A DNA stretch of 36,339 nucleotides. Source: an uncultured Burkholderiales bacterium (GTDB lineage Bacteria; Pseudomonadota; Gammaproteobacteria; Burkholderiales; Burkholderiaceae_C). Below, in pieces: positions 16,383 through 24,850 of the stretch (position 1 is its first letter; every line of letters begins with the position of its first letter). The DNA is taken from assembly GCA_903935585.1 (NCBI GenBank), contig CAIZSE010000139.1:1-36339 (forward strand). The letters are read 5' to 3'. Under the pieces are notes generated by a model. The model did not search any database, was not told where the DNA came from, and saw nothing but the letters and a program-made list of their open reading frames with translations. Made by a program: the position numbers and the translations under genes.

Positions 16383-18191
16383 TCAGTCGCCCAGCACCAC
16401 ACCTTCGCGCCTGGGGTCAGCTCCGCCAAACCAACCTTTGGGCGTGCGCTCGATCGCCTGCAGGCCGCTGGTCATGTCCATTTCGCGCACTTCGTGGCCA
16501 CGGGCCTTCAAAGCATCGAGGGTGCTGGACGGGAAGCGCTTGGCTTCCAGAAGCGTCGGGCCATTGAGCGAGCCAAAGTTGGGCAGGTTGACGGCTTGCT
16601 GGGCGTTGAGCCCCCAATGCATCGTGCCTGTGAGCAGTTTGGCCGTGTAGTGAATGATGAGTGCGCCACCCGGGCTGCCACCGCTCAATAGCAATTGCCC
16701 CGTGGCCTTGTCAAACACCAGGGTGGGTGACATGGACGAGCGCGGGCGCTTGCCTGGTTCGACCCGGTTGGCGATGGGGCGGTTCTGTGCATCGGTGGGT
16801 GCAAAACTGAAGTCGGTCAGTTCGTTGTTGAGCAAAAAGCCACCAGGGCGCGAGGCGTCTGTGCTCACCATGCGGCGCGAGCCAAAGGCTGCTTCGATGG
16901 TCGTGGTCATGGCCACTGAGCGGCCTTGGGCATCGACCACGCTGATGTGGCTGGTGCCGTATTCGATTTGGGGCGCCATGGGTGCGAAGCTTGTTTTTGC
17001 ACCGCCTGGCTGGCCGGGTGTGGCCACCTTCATCGATTGGGCGCCCATCAGTTGGCTGCGTTCGCGCAGGTAGTCGGGTGCCAGCAAGCTGCGCCAGTCG
17101 CCAGCGGGGGCAGGCACAAAGTCCGGGTCGGCCAGGTATTGCGCCCGGTCAGCAAAGGCCAGGCGCGATGCCTCGGTGTAGCGGTGCAACCAGTCGGGGG
17201 AGGGCAGGCCGTTGGCCAGTTCAGCGCCTTGTGGCTGGGTGTTGGCCATGATGCCCAAAATTTGCCCAATGGCGATCTGGCCCGATGAAGGCGGCGGAAA
17301 TCCGCAAATGCGGTACGTGCGCGGGGCGACGGTGTGGTCAAAACACAAGGCTTCGCGCGTTTTGGGGCGGTAGCTGCCCATGTCTTGCAGAGTCAAGGCG
17401 CCTGGTCGGGGCGCTTGGGCAGAGCGCGCCACGATGGCCTGGGCGACAGGCCCTTCGTGCAGGGCGCTGCTGCCCTTGACGGCGAGTCCCCGCAGCACAT
17501 GGGCGTATTCCGGGTTGCGCAAGACATGGCCAGCGGGCCATGCCTGGCCTTGTGCGTTGTAGAAAAAGCGCAGTGCCAGCGGGTCTTTTCTCAGGTGCGG
17601 ATCGGCCTGCAGCAGCGTGTTTAAACGCGGACTGATCTTGAAGCCTTGCTCTGCCAGCGTGATGGCGGGCTCGAACAATTTTGCCCAAGGCATTGCGCCG
17701 TGTTGCCGGTGTGCTTCTTCGAGCATGCGCACCGCGCCAGGCACGCCCACGGCGTGGCCGCTCAGGACCGCTTCGTCAAAAGACAAGGGCTTGCCGTTCT
17801 CTCCCAAAAACATGTCCCCTTTGGCACCTGCCGGGGCGGTTTCCCGGCCGTCATGTGCGGTGACTTTGCTGCCGTCAAAGTGGAGCAAAAAAGCCCCGCC
17901 GCCGATGCCGCTGGACTGAGGCTCCACCAGTCCCAGCACCAGTTGCACCGCGATGGCCGCATCAAGGGCCGAACCACCTGCACGCAAAATTTGATGGCCA
18001 GCATCCGTGGCCAGTGGGTTGGCTGCCGCTACAGCCTGTCGCGCGTAGGCCCAACCGGGTTTGTCGGTGTTGCCGCTGGCGGCCTCGGGCTGCTCGGGCA
18101 CGCTGTAGCGCCAAGTGCTGGCAGGCGGTGGGGTGCTGCAGGCGCTCAACAGGGCCAAGGTGATGAAACTCAGGGTCAGGGTGCTTTTCAT
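16383..18191 (-). CDS. ggt: Gamma-glutamyltranspeptidase, predicted lipoprotein
   Basis: This 602-aa protein starts at ATG 18191 behind GGAGA at 6 nt. It has a lipoprotein signal with lipobox LLSAC (Cys18), so it is probably membrane-anchored, unlike the soluble periplasmic E. coli enzyme. Family features are the substrate-binding Arg in AHDGRETAPAG (Arg126), SSGIGGGAF, and the autoprocessing nucleophile Thr413 in YGTSHISVVD, where pro-protein cleavage would separate large and small subunits. SGGSPGG near residue 530 forms the oxyanion and substrate loop. The enzyme hydrolyses glutathione and gamma-glutamyl compounds. It lies downstream of the SDR gene on the same strand with a 134-bp gap. 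Confidence 0.94.
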   Translation of the reverse strand: MKSTLTLSFITLALLSACSTPPPASTWRYSVPEQPEAASGNTDKPGWAYARQAVAAANPLATDAGHQILRAGGSALDAAIAVQLVLGLVEPQSSGIGGGAFLLHFDGSKVTAHDGRETAPAGAKGDMFLGENGKPLSFDEAVLSGHAVGVPGAVRMLEEAHRQHGAMPWAKLFEPAITLAEQGFKISPRLNTLLQADPHLRKDPLALRFFYNAQGQAWPAGHVLRNPEYAHVLRGLAVKGSSALHEGPVAQAIVARSAQAPRPGALTLQDMGSYRPKTREALCFDHTVAPRTYRICGFPPPSSGQIAIGQILGIMANTQPQGAELANGLPSPDWLHRYTEASRLAFADRAQYLADPDFVPAPAGDWRSLLAPDYLRERSQLMGAQSMKVATPGQPGGAKTSFAPMAPQIEYGTSHISVVDAQGRSVAMTTTIEAAFGSRRMVSTDASRPGGFLLNNELTDFSFAPTDAQNRPIANRVEPGKRPRSSMSPTLVFDKATGQLLLSGGSPGGALIIHYTAKLLTGTMHWGLNAQQAVNLPNFGSLNGPTLLEAKRFPSSTLDALKARGHEVREMDMTSGLQAIERTPKGWFGGADPRREGVVLGD

Positions 18192-18325
18192 TTTTTCTCC
18201 AGGAGCCGCCATGCTAGGTGCAAAGCCGCAATAAGCCAAGAGCCATCGGTTCGCCCTTCAGGTGGTACGAGCCCCATCCAGTTTGCCTGACAAGCTGCGC
18301 TGACTGCAGAGGCAAAAATTTCAGA

Positions 18326-19084
18326 TCACTTGGGTGCCAGACGGATGGCGCCGTCGAGTCGGATGACTTCGCCATTGAGCATGTCGTTTTCGATGATGTG
18401 CTTGGCCAGCTTGGCATAGTCCTCAGGCGTGCCCAAGCGGCTGGGAAAGGGCACGCCAGCGGCCAGCGCGTCTTGCACTTCTTGCGGCATGCCGAACAGC
18501 ATGGGGGTGCCAAAGATGCCTGGCGCGATGGTCATGTTGCGGATGCCGTTGCGCGCCAGGTCACGGGCAATGGGCAAGGTCATGCCGACCACGCCACCCT
18601 TGGAGGCGGCATAAGCTGCTTGGCCGATCTGGCCGTCGTAGGCGGCCACGCTGGCGGTGCTGATCAGCACGCCACGCTCGCCAGTGGCTTCGGGTTCGTT
18701 CTTGCACATCGCCTCCGACGCCAGCCGGATCATGTTGAAAGTGCCCACCAGGTTGACCATGATGGTCTTGCTGAAAACGCCCAGGTTGTGTGCGCCGGCT
18801 TTACCGACAGTTTTTTCGGCGGGTGCTATGCCTGCGCAATTGATCAGCCCCATCAGTTTGCCCATCGACAACGCCTGGGCCACCACGGCCTGACCATCAG
18901 ATTCGTTGCTCACATCGCACTTGACGAAAGCCCCGCCCAGCGCTTTGGCCACCGCTTCGCCTTTTTCGATTTGCATGTCGGCAATCACCACCTTGGCGCC
19001 GTTGGCCGCGAGCATGCGCGCCGTGCCTTCGCCAAGCCCCGATGCGCCTCCTGTGACGATGAAAACCTTGCCTTGAATGTCCAT
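18326..19084 (-). CDS. Short-chain dehydrogenase, 3-hydroxyacyl-CoA dehydrogenase type (HSD17B10-like)
   Basis: This 252-aa protein starts at ATG 19084 behind CAGGAGA. The NAD-binding motif [10 protein letters not shown] sits at about residues 11-20, the acidic residue after beta2 is in VVIADMQ, NCAG lies mid-fold, and the catalytic set is Ser in [10 protein letters not shown] and YAASK (Tyr/Lys). The insertion and ending [17 protein letters not shown], followed by an RLG.P.DYA.L pattern, is typical of type II 3-hydroxyacyl-CoA or 2-methyl-3-hydroxybutyryl-CoA dehydrogenases of fatty-acid and isoleucine breakdown. The exact substrate is not certain. A perfect palindrome (19102-19118) sits just upstream of its ribosome site. 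Confidence 0.88.
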   Translation of the reverse strand: MDIQGKVFIVTGGASGLGEGTARMLAANGAKVVIADMQIEKGEAVAKALGGAFVKCDVSNESDGQAVVAQALSMGKLMGLINCAGIAPAEKTVGKAGAHNLGVFSKTIMVNLVGTFNMIRLASEAMCKNEPEATGERGVLISTASVAAYDGQIGQAAYAASKGGVVGMTLPIARDLARNGIRNMTIAPGIFGTPMLFGMPQEVQDALAAGVPFPSRLGTPEDYAKLAKHIIENDMLNGEVIRLDGAIRLAPK

Positions 19085-19101
19085 GCTTTTCTCCTGAATT
19101 G

Positions 19102-19118
19102 GTTGACGTAACGTCAAC
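19102..19118. promoter_or_regulatory. Perfect palindromic operator upstream of the SDR gene
   Basis: GTTGACGT (19102-19109) and ACGTCAAC (19111-19118) are exact inverted repeats around a single A. The site is 17 bp upstream of the SDR ATG and just downstream of a possible minus-strand -10 (CATAAT, 19123-19128), the right place for a repressor. It resembles the ACGT-centred operators of regulators of branched-chain amino-acid and acyl-CoA catabolism (LiuR-like), but the identity of the regulator is inferred. Confidence 0.65.
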
Positions 19119-19289
19119 TTCGATTATGCACATCCGGCGTGCTCAATAGCCCTGCATTCAACACCCTTGTTAAGGGTTTCACGGTAAGCGGACTACTTTA
19201 AAGCTTGGATAGCCAAATTTCAGGGCGTCTTCTAGCATGGACTTCAATCCGGGCGCTCCGGCCGGTTGGCAGCAGCTCAGGAGAATTGC

Positions 19290-20459
19290 ATGGCTTCAGA
19301 CATCACGTGGGATACACAGGGCTTGGTTCACACCGACGACAACTGGCGCCGTGCGTCGGAGTTGCTGGCCACGGCCGGTATCCAGGTCGGGGGTGGCAGG
19401 CCTTGGGATATTCGGGTGCACCATCCGGCCACGTTCGACCGCATCTTGACGCGTGGCAGCCTGGGCTTGGGTGAGAGTTACATGGACGGCTGGTGGGACT
19501 GCGATCAGGTGGACGAATTCATCACCCGCATCTTGCGGGCGCGGCTGGATGAACAGGTAGGCCGCGCGGGCTGGCTGTGGGCGTCCTTGAAGACACGCCT
19601 GACCAATCTGCAGTCCCAGCACCGCGCTTGGCAAGTCGGTGAGGTGCATTACGACCTAGGCAACGATTTGTACGAAGCCATGCTGGACCCGTCCATGGCC
19701 TACAGCTGCGGTTATTGGCCTGAGGCGCAAACACTGGTTCAGGCGCAAGACGCCAAGCTGGAATTGATTTGCCAAAAATTACAGTTACAGCCCGGCATGA
19801 AACTGCTGGATATTGGTTGCGGTTGGGGCAGCTTGATGTTATTTGCCGCCCGGAACTACAGCGTTGAGTGTGTGGGGCTGACCATTTCCAAAGAGCAGGC
19901 AAGGCTTGGCGCAGAAAAAGCGCGGGGCTTGCCGGTCCGTTTTGAGTTGACCGATTACCGGCAGTTCAACCCGCGAGGCGAGCAGCGGTTTGACCGCATT
20001 GCCTCAGTGGGCATGTTTGAGCATGTGGGGCACAAAAATTACCTCGCCTACTTTGACATGGCCAGGCGCTGCCTGCACAACGATGGCCTGTTGTTGCTCC
20101 ACACCATCGGTAAAAACCGTGCCGGTGCGGGGATTGACCCGTGGATTGAAAAATACATATTTCCGAACGGGGTGTTGCCCTCAGTGTCTGAAATCGCTTT
20201 TTACAGTGAAGATGACTTTGTCATGGAGGACTGGCACAACTTCGGCGAGGACTACGACAAGACCCTGATGGCCTGGCATGTCCGCTTTGAAGCGGCCTGG
20301 CCTGATCTGCAACCGCGGTATGGCGATCGGTTTTACCGAATGTGGCGCTATTACCTGCTGTGCTGCGCGGGCACCTTCCGGGCCAGAGACAACCAGCTGT
20401 GGCAAGTGGTCTTATCCCCCAGCGGCCATGAAGGCGGCTACCGCAGGCCATTGATGTGA
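19290..20459 (+). CDS. cfa: Cyclopropane-fatty-acyl-phospholipid synthase
   Basis: This 389-aa enzyme methylenates unsaturated acyl chains of membrane phospholipids with S-adenosylmethionine. ATG 19290 follows CAGGAGA (19278-19284). The SAM-binding motif MKLLDIGCGWGSLMLFAA is at about 170-187, the active-site Cys140 lies in MAYSCGYW, and Glu244 is in GMFEHVGHKNY. VHYDLGNDLYEAMLDPSMAY is the canonical start of the catalytic domain, and the N-terminal lipid-binding domain (about 15-110) is present. The length is full. It diverges from the SDR gene and converges on the DUF3149 gene 10 bp downstream. Confidence 0.96.
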   Translation: MASDITWDTQGLVHTDDNWRRASELLATAGIQVGGGRPWDIRVHHPATFDRILTRGSLGLGESYMDGWWDCDQVDEFITRILRARLDEQVGRAGWLWASLKTRLTNLQSQHRAWQVGEVHYDLGNDLYEAMLDPSMAYSCGYWPEAQTLVQAQDAKLELICQKLQLQPGMKLLDIGCGWGSLMLFAARNYSVECVGLTISKEQARLGAEKARGLPVRFELTDYRQFNPRGEQRFDRIASVGMFEHVGHKNYLAYFDMARRCLHNDGLLLLHTIGKNRAGAGIDPWIEKYIFPNGVLPSVSEIAFYSEDDFVMEDWHNFGEDYDKTLMAWHVRFEAAWPDLQPRYGDRFYRMWRYYLLCCAGTFRARDNQLWQVVLSPSGHEGGYRRPLM

Positions 20460-20469
20460 TGAGTCACCC

Positions 20470-20598
20470 TCATTCGTTGTTGTTCATCTTGTGCAAAAAC
20501 ATGCGCAAAAAGAAGGCGGCCATCAGCAGCATGATCACGATCACGGCCAGACTCATCAGGCCATAGTCGGTCGAAAAAAGGTCAATCAGCATTTTCAT
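20470..20598 (-). CDS. DUF3149-type single-helix small membrane protein, 42 aa
   Basis: ATG 20598 follows AAGGA at 6 nt on the minus strand. The product begins MKMLIDLFSTDYGLMSLAVI, has one transmembrane helix (about residues 14-34), and ends in HKMNNNE. Length, the LxDLxxTDxGLxSL start and the helix match the DUF3149 family of tiny proteobacterial membrane proteins of unknown function. It converges on cfa with 10 bp between stops and diverges from the DUF423 gene. Confidence 0.8.
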   Translation of the reverse strand: MKMLIDLFSTDYGLMSLAVIVIMLLMAAFFLRMFLHKMNNNE

Positions 20599-20733
20599 GG
20601 GGAGTCCTTGGAGGGTTGTGACAGTTCAATGTGCACCCTGGCGCAAGGAAAATGGCTGATCAAGGTCAAGGCCCGAGCACAATGCCGTGCTTGAATGTCC
20701 CTTGTTGTCTTTTTTTGCCTGTTTCTCCCCTTT

Positions 20734-21153
20734 ATGACTTTCACCCAAGCGACTCCTTTGACCGTATCCGCCCGAATTTTTCTGAGTCTGGGTTCCATTA
20801 GTGCTTGCGCCAGCGTGGCGTTCAGCGCCGCATTCGCACACCTTCCCGTGTTTGCCGCGGGCGTGCCGGTCATGGTGCAAACCGCCTTGACCCAGCAGCA
20901 ATTTCATTCATTGGGCTTGGTGATCGTGGGTTTGTCCTGCGTCTGCTTGGGCGCCTCACGCTGGCTGCTGGCGGCGGGTTGGCTGATGCTGGCAGGTTTG
21001 CTGCTGTTCAGCTTGAACCTTTATGCACGCCATGTGCTGGGTTTTGATGCGTTCAGGGCCTTGGTGCCCTGGGGCGGTGGGGCCTGGCTATTGGCCTGGC
21101 TTTGCCTGACCTTGGGATTTGCCAGTGCTGCGGCACGAAAAACTGCAAGCTGA
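20734..21153 (+). CDS. DUF423 family membrane protein
   Basis: This 139-aa protein has about four helices. The pattern ARIFLSLGSISACASVAFSA, then FAAGVPVMVQTALTQQQFHS and LGLVIVGL, matches the DUF423 (YgdD/TMEM256-like) family of unknown function. ATG 20734 fits the family start (short N-terminus before the first helix). An in-frame ATG at 20695 would add 13 hydrophobic residues. Neither has a strong Shine-Dalgarno, so the start is uncertain. It lies just upstream of the OxyR-ahpC regulatory region. Confidence 0.83.
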   Translation: MTFTQATPLTVSARIFLSLGSISACASVAFSAAFAHLPVFAAGVPVMVQTALTQQQFHSLGLVIVGLSCVCLGASRWLLAAGWLMLAGLLLFSLNLYARHVLGFDAFRALVPWGGGAWLLAWLCLTLGFASAAARKTAS

Positions 21154-21171
21154 AGACTCGCATAAAGTTCA

Positions 21172-21208
21172 AAAGGCTTTGCCTATCGCCGCGATAGGAA
21201 CTATTCAT
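21172..21208 (+). promoter_or_regulatory. OxyR binding site upstream of ahpC
   Basis: The OxyR consensus is four tetrads ATAG-N7-CTAT-N7-ATAG-N7-CTAT. Here the tetrads read AAAG (21172-21175), CTAT (21183-21186), ATAG (21194-21197) and TCAT (21205-21208), each separated by exactly 7 bp: two perfect central tetrads and 13 of 16 positions overall. It ends at the expected -35 of the ahpC promoter. Confidence 0.8.
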
Positions 21209-21236
21209 GGGTAGAAACCCTTGCTTGGATTATGAT
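21208..21236 (+). promoter_or_regulatory. OxyR-dependent promoter of ahpC
   Basis: The -10 TATGAT is at 21231-21236. The -35 position at 17 bp (21208-21213, TGGGTA) is poor, as expected for an activator-dependent promoter whose OxyR site abuts it. The ahpC ATG is 58 bp beyond the -10. Confidence 0.65.
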
Positions 21237-21294
21237 TGCTACCAATGAGTTTTCTCATTCGATAGTTTTTTTAAAACCAACCCAAGGAAACACC

Positions 21295-21858
21295 ATGTCC
21301 CTGATCAACACGCAAGTTCAGCCTTTCAAAGCCAACGCATTTCACAATGGCAAATTCATCGAAGTCACCGAACAAAGCCTCAAAGGCAAGTGGAACGTCC
21401 TGATTTTCATGCCAGCGGCATTCACCTTCAACTGCCCTACAGAAATTGAAGACGCTGCCGACAACTACGCCGAGTTCCAGAAAGCCGGCGCCGAGGTCTA
21501 CATCGTGACCACCGACACCCAGTTTTCGCACAAAGTCTGGCACGAGACTTCGCCAGCCGTGGGCAAAGCCAAGTTCCCATTGGTGGGTGACCCTACACAT
21601 GCCTTGACCAACGCTTTCGGCGTGCACATTCCTGAAGAAGGTTTGGCACTGCGCGGCACTTTCATCATCAACCCCGAGTTGACGATCAAGACCCTGGAAA
21701 TTCATTCCAACGAAATTGCCCGTGACGTGTCGGAAACCCTGCGCAAGCTCAAAGCCGCCCAGTACACCGCGGCCAACCCTGGCCAAGTGTGTCCTGCCAA
21801 GTGGAAAGAAGGCGCCAAGACTTTGGCTCCTTCCATCGACCTGGTCGGCAAGATCTAA
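21295..21858 (+). CDS. ahpC: Alkyl hydroperoxide reductase subunit C (AhpC peroxiredoxin)
   Basis: This 187-aa two-cysteine peroxiredoxin starts at ATG 21295 behind AAGGAA. The peroxidatic Cys47 lies in FTFNCPTEIED, where the more usual residue before Cys is Val. The resolving Cys166 is in GQVCPAKWKEG. The C-terminal LAPSIDLVGKI is the full-length end seen in E. coli AhpC, typical of the peroxide-sensitive decamer. It reduces hydrogen and alkyl peroxides with electrons from AhpF, encoded 242 bp downstream. OxyR control is supported by the site at 21172-21208. Confidence 0.97.
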   Translation: MSLINTQVQPFKANAFHNGKFIEVTEQSLKGKWNVLIFMPAAFTFNCPTEIEDAADNYAEFQKAGAEVYIVTTDTQFSHKVWHETSPAVGKAKFPLVGDPTHALTNAFGVHIPEEGLALRGTFIINPELTIKTLEIHSNEIARDVSETLRKLKAAQYTAANPGQVCPAKWKEGAKTLAPSIDLVGKI

Positions 21859-21892
21859 ATCTTTTGCCTCTTGCCCCGTTTGTTCGGGGCGC

Positions 21893-21976
21893 TCCCTGCA
21901 ATGCAGGGCGGTATCCATCAACTTCCTGCCGCGCAGGGCAGTATCAATCAACTCCCTGCTGCGCAGGGCGTTGAGC
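21893..21976 (+). repeat. Three tandem 30-bp hairpin-forming repeats in the ahpC-ahpF spacer
   Basis: Units at 21893-21922, 21923-21952 and 21953-21976 (truncated) share the form yCCTGC-nnn-GCAGGGC followed by GTATCnATCAAC. Each has its own small stem: CCCTGCA/TGCAGGG, CCTGC/GCAGG and CCCTGC/GCAGGG. Sequence changes between units fall mainly in loops. A further 6-bp stem GCCCCG/CGGGGC precedes them at 21873-21890. The region is judged noncoding. Confidence 0.82.
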
Positions 21977-22019
21977 ACAGCGCAAACCGGCCTCAAGGCT
22001 CGTGTGCGCTGCCCTCAAC
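21970..22019 (+). promoter_or_regulatory. Large hairpin in the ahpC-ahpF spacer
   Basis: GTTGAG (21970-21975) pairs with CTCAAC (22014-22019), and inside it CAGCGCA (21978-21984) pairs with TGCGCTG (22005-22011) across a 2/2 internal loop. T6 follows at about 22035. It may act as an attenuator or 3'-end stabiliser that lowers ahpF expression relative to ahpC. Confidence 0.65.
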
Positions 22020-22100
22020 GATCCCCCACAACCCCTTTTTTGAATCGGCCCCGCCACAAGCGAGGGTCTGGTTCCTTGCACCTTGAAACTGGAGAACACC

Positions 22101-23654
22101 ATGCTCGACGACACCCTCAAAACGCAATTGCAACAATACCTGGCCCTGTTGCGCCGGCCAATCCGACTGGTTGCATCTTTGGACGACAGCGAAACCGGCG
22201 CTGACATGAAGAGCCTGCTGGAGACCATTGTCAGCCTGTCGGACAAGGTCACACTGGACACCACAGGCCAGGACAGCCGCAAGCCGTCTTTTGTGGTCGC
22301 CCGTGAAGGTGAGACCCAGGGTGTGCGGTTTGCTGGTTTGCCTTTGGGCCACGAGTTCACTTCTTTGGTTTTGGCCCTGTTGTGGACAGGCGGCCACCCC
22401 CCCAAAGTAGAGCAAGACGTGATCGACGCGATCAAAGCCCTGGATGGGGACTTCAGTTTCGAGGTCTACATGTCATTGAGCTGCCACAACTGTCCGGATG
22501 TGGTTCAGGCGCTGTCCCTCATGGCCATCATGAACCCCAAGGTCAAGACCGTGGTGATCGAAGGCGGCGCCTTCCAGCAAGAAGTGACCGAGCGAGAAAT
22601 CATGGCGGTTCCCATGGTGTTCCTGAACGGCAAGGTGTTTGGTTCAGGCCGGATGTCCGTGGAAGAAATCGTGGCCAAGTTGGACACCGGTGCCGCTGAC
22701 CGCGATGCGGCCAAGCTCAATGCCAAGGAAACGTTTGACGTGTTGATCGTAGGCGGTGGTCCCGCTGGCGCAGCCGCAGCGGTGTACGCGGCACGCAAAG
22801 GCATCCGCGTGGGTGTGGCGGCCGAGCGCTTTGGCGGTCAGACCAACGACACCATGGCGATCGAAAACTACATCTCGGTGCTGGAGACCGATGGCCCCAA
22901 GTTTGCCGCTGCACTCGAATCCCAGGTGCGCCAATATGGTGTGGACATCATGAACCTGCAGCGTGCTGCTCAAATTATTCCAGCCACCCAGGCGGGTGGT
23001 TTGGTGCAGGTGCAGATGGAAAATGGTGCCACGCTCAAGGCAAAAACCGTGATTTTGTCCACCGGAGCGCGCTGGCGCAATGTGAACGTACCTGGCGAAA
23101 CCGAGTACAAAAACAAGGGCGTGGCCTACTGCCCGCACTGCGATGGCCCGCTTTTCAAGGGCAAGCGGACCGCGGTGATCGGTGGCGGCAACTCCGGCAT
23201 CGAGGCGGCGATTGATTTGGCCGGTATCGTGGAACACGTGACGGTGGTCGAGTTTGCCGATCAACTCAAGGCCGACGCTGTGCTGGTGAAAAAGCTCAAC
23301 AGCCTGCCCAACGTGACCGTGCACACCAACGCTCAGACCACCGAGATCACAGGGGACGGCAGCAAAGTCAACGGCCTGCGCTACAAAGACCGTGCCACCG
23401 GCACCGAGCACCATGTGGCGTTGGCAGGCGTGTTCGTACAAATTGGTCTCGTGCCCAACACCGAGTTCCTCAAAGGCACGGTCGAGCTGAGCAAATTTGG
23501 TGAAATCGTGGTGGACGCCAAGGGCCACACCAACGTGCCCGGCGTGTTTGCCGCCGGTGACTGCACCACCGTGCCCTACAAACAGATCGTGATCGCCGCA
23601 GGGGAAGGGGCCAAGGCAGCACTGAGTGCTTTTGACCACTTGATCCGGTCTTGA
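22101..23654 (+). CDS. ahpF: Alkyl hydroperoxide reductase subunit F (AhpF)
   Basis: This 517-aa flavoprotein passes electrons from NAD(P)H through FAD and two disulfides to AhpC. ATG 22101 follows GGAGA. The N-terminal double thioredoxin-like domain holds the CHNC centre (Cys128/Cys131). FAD binding is shown by [20 protein letters not shown] (about 214-233), the thioredoxin-reductase-like centre by CPHC (Cys344/Cys347), the NADH motif by [17 protein letters not shown], and the C-terminal FAD contact by [15 protein letters not shown]. The domain order and length equal those of the E. coli protein. It is co-directional with ahpC and converges on the iron-binding protein gene. Confidence 0.97.
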   Translation: MLDDTLKTQLQQYLALLRRPIRLVASLDDSETGADMKSLLETIVSLSDKVTLDTTGQDSRKPSFVVAREGETQGVRFAGLPLGHEFTSLVLALLWTGGHPPKVEQDVIDAIKALDGDFSFEVYMSLSCHNCPDVVQALSLMAIMNPKVKTVVIEGGAFQQEVTEREIMAVPMVFLNGKVFGSGRMSVEEIVAKLDTGAADRDAAKLNAKETFDVLIVGGGPAGAAAAVYAARKGIRVGVAAERFGGQTNDTMAIENYISVLETDGPKFAAALESQVRQYGVDIMNLQRAAQIIPATQAGGLVQVQMENGATLKAKTVILSTGARWRNVNVPGETEYKNKGVAYCPHCDGPLFKGKRTAVIGGGNSGIEAAIDLAGIVEHVTVVEFADQLKADAVLVKKLNSLPNVTVHTNAQTTEITGDGSKVNGLRYKDRATGTEHHVALAGVFVQIGLVPNTEFLKGTVELSKFGEIVVDAKGHTNVPGVFAAGDCTTVPYKQIVIAAGEGAKAALSAFDHLIRS

Positions 23655-23746
23655 TCAGTTCAGGTGCACTTGGCAACTCTTGACAGATTGCCGTGCCTGA
23701 TTGGCTTGAGTGAAGTTCAAGCGCCCATCGCAAGGCGTGTGGGGCT

Positions 23747-24790
23747 TTACTTGAAGCCCACTCGGTCCAGCATTTGCTGAACCTTGATCTGGTTCATGCC
23801 CACAGCACTGATCGGGATCAACTCGCTTTTGAAGCTGCCGCCGGTCATGGCTTTGAGCGCGGGGTTGTCGAAGCTCACGCCCTTGGCGGTCGGCCACTCG
23901 TTGTTGCCGTTGGCAAAGTGGTTTTGCGCGGAGGGGCTGGCCAGGTATTCTAGAAATTTGACTGCGTTGTCGGTGTTTTTTGCGTGGCGAGCCACCGCAC
24001 CACCGGCTACATTCATGTGCGTGCCCCAGCTGCTTTGGTTGGGGAATACGACAGCGATTTTTTCGGTCACTGCGCGGTCTTCGGGCTTGGACGATCGCAT
24101 CAGGCGGGCCAGATAGTAGGTATTGGTGAGGGCGACACCGCATTCCCCTGAAGCGACGCCCTTGATCTGGTCAGTGTCTCCACCTTTAGGGCTGCGGGCC
24201 ATGTTGTCCACCAGGCCTTTGAGCCATGATTCGGTCTTTTGGGGCCCCAGGTGTTCGATCATGGCGCCAAACAAACTGAGGTTGTAGGGGTGAGAGCCTG
24301 AGCGGACGCACAGGCTGCTCTTGAATTTGGCATCGGCCAGTTTCTCGTAGCTGTCCACATCGGTTTTGCTGAATTTCATCTTGTCGTAAACGATGACTCG
24401 CGCCCGGGTCGACAAGCCAAACCAGGCTGTGCCGCCATTGTCAGCAGGTTTGGCGCGCAGGTTGGCGGGAATGGCTTCTTCAAGTTTGGCCGATTTCACA
24501 GGCAGGAACAGGCCATCCACTTCAGCACGCCAAAGACGAGCGGCATCCACCAGCAAAATCACGTCCGCCGGGGATGCCGAGCCCTCGGCCTTCAGACGGG
24601 CGAGAATACCGGCATCGTCGGCATCGACCCGGTTGATCTTGATGCCGGAAGATTTGGTGAATTCGCTGTACATGACTTCATCGGTCGGGTAATGGCGGGC
24701 CGAGTAAATGTTCAGGACTTTGTCTTGCGCCATGCCCGATGAAGCGACCAAAAGCCCAGTGATGCTCAAGATGAATTTGACAAATTTCAT
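23747..24790 (-). CDS. Ferric iron ABC transporter periplasmic binding protein (FbpA/FutA type)
   Basis: This 347-aa protein has a signal peptide (1-21, ending SSGMA). The mature start DKVLNIYSARHYPTDEVMYS is typical of FutA/IdiA-like Fe(III)-binding proteins. LTNTYYLARLM carries the paired tyrosines expected to bind iron, and NVAGGAVARHAKN is also family-typical. It would capture Fe3+ in the periplasm for an FbpBC-like permease and ATPase, neither of which is in the window. Transcription is very likely Fur-controlled (box 24835-24849 within its promoter). The ribosome site before ATG 24790 is weak (GAAG). It converges on ahpF with a 92-bp gap. Confidence 0.93.
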   Translation of the reverse strand: MKFVKFILSITGLLVASSGMAQDKVLNIYSARHYPTDEVMYSEFTKSSGIKINRVDADDAGILARLKAEGSASPADVILLVDAARLWRAEVDGLFLPVKSAKLEEAIPANLRAKPADNGGTAWFGLSTRARVIVYDKMKFSKTDVDSYEKLADAKFKSSLCVRSGSHPYNLSLFGAMIEHLGPQKTESWLKGLVDNMARSPKGGDTDQIKGVASGECGVALTNTYYLARLMRSSKPEDRAVTEKIAVVFPNQSSWGTHMNVAGGAVARHAKNTDNAVKFLEYLASPSAQNHFANGNNEWPTAKGVSFDNPALKAMTGGSFKSELIPISAVGMNQIKVQQMLDRVGFK

Positions 24791-24821
24791 GGTCTTCGTA
24801 GGAGGATTTTGCGTTCAGACA

Positions 24822-24850
24822 ATTTTATCCCAAATGAGAATGATTATCAA
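24822..24850 (-). promoter_or_regulatory. Promoter of the iron-binding protein gene with overlapping Fur box
   Basis: Minus-strand -35 TTGATA (24845-24850) and -10 TAAAAT (24822-24827) are separated by exactly 17 bp, each 5/6 to consensus. A Fur box in 7-1-7 form, TGAGAAT-G-ATTATCA (24835-24849), matches TGATAAT-N-ATTATCA at all but one position and covers the -35 and half the spacer. This is the standard geometry for Fe2+-Fur repression. The box also lies 19 bp upstream of the divergent patatin-like gene. Confidence 0.87.

Noticed and set aside
19168..19215. TTGTTA and TACTTT upstream of cfa as a promoter
   Set aside because: Spacing of 21 bp and poor hexamers.
21871..22080. Repeat region between ahpC and ahpF as a coding sequence with 10-aa repeats
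   Set aside because: 30-bp units keep a frame by length alone; no start with a ribosome site, and variation follows hairpin stems rather than codons.
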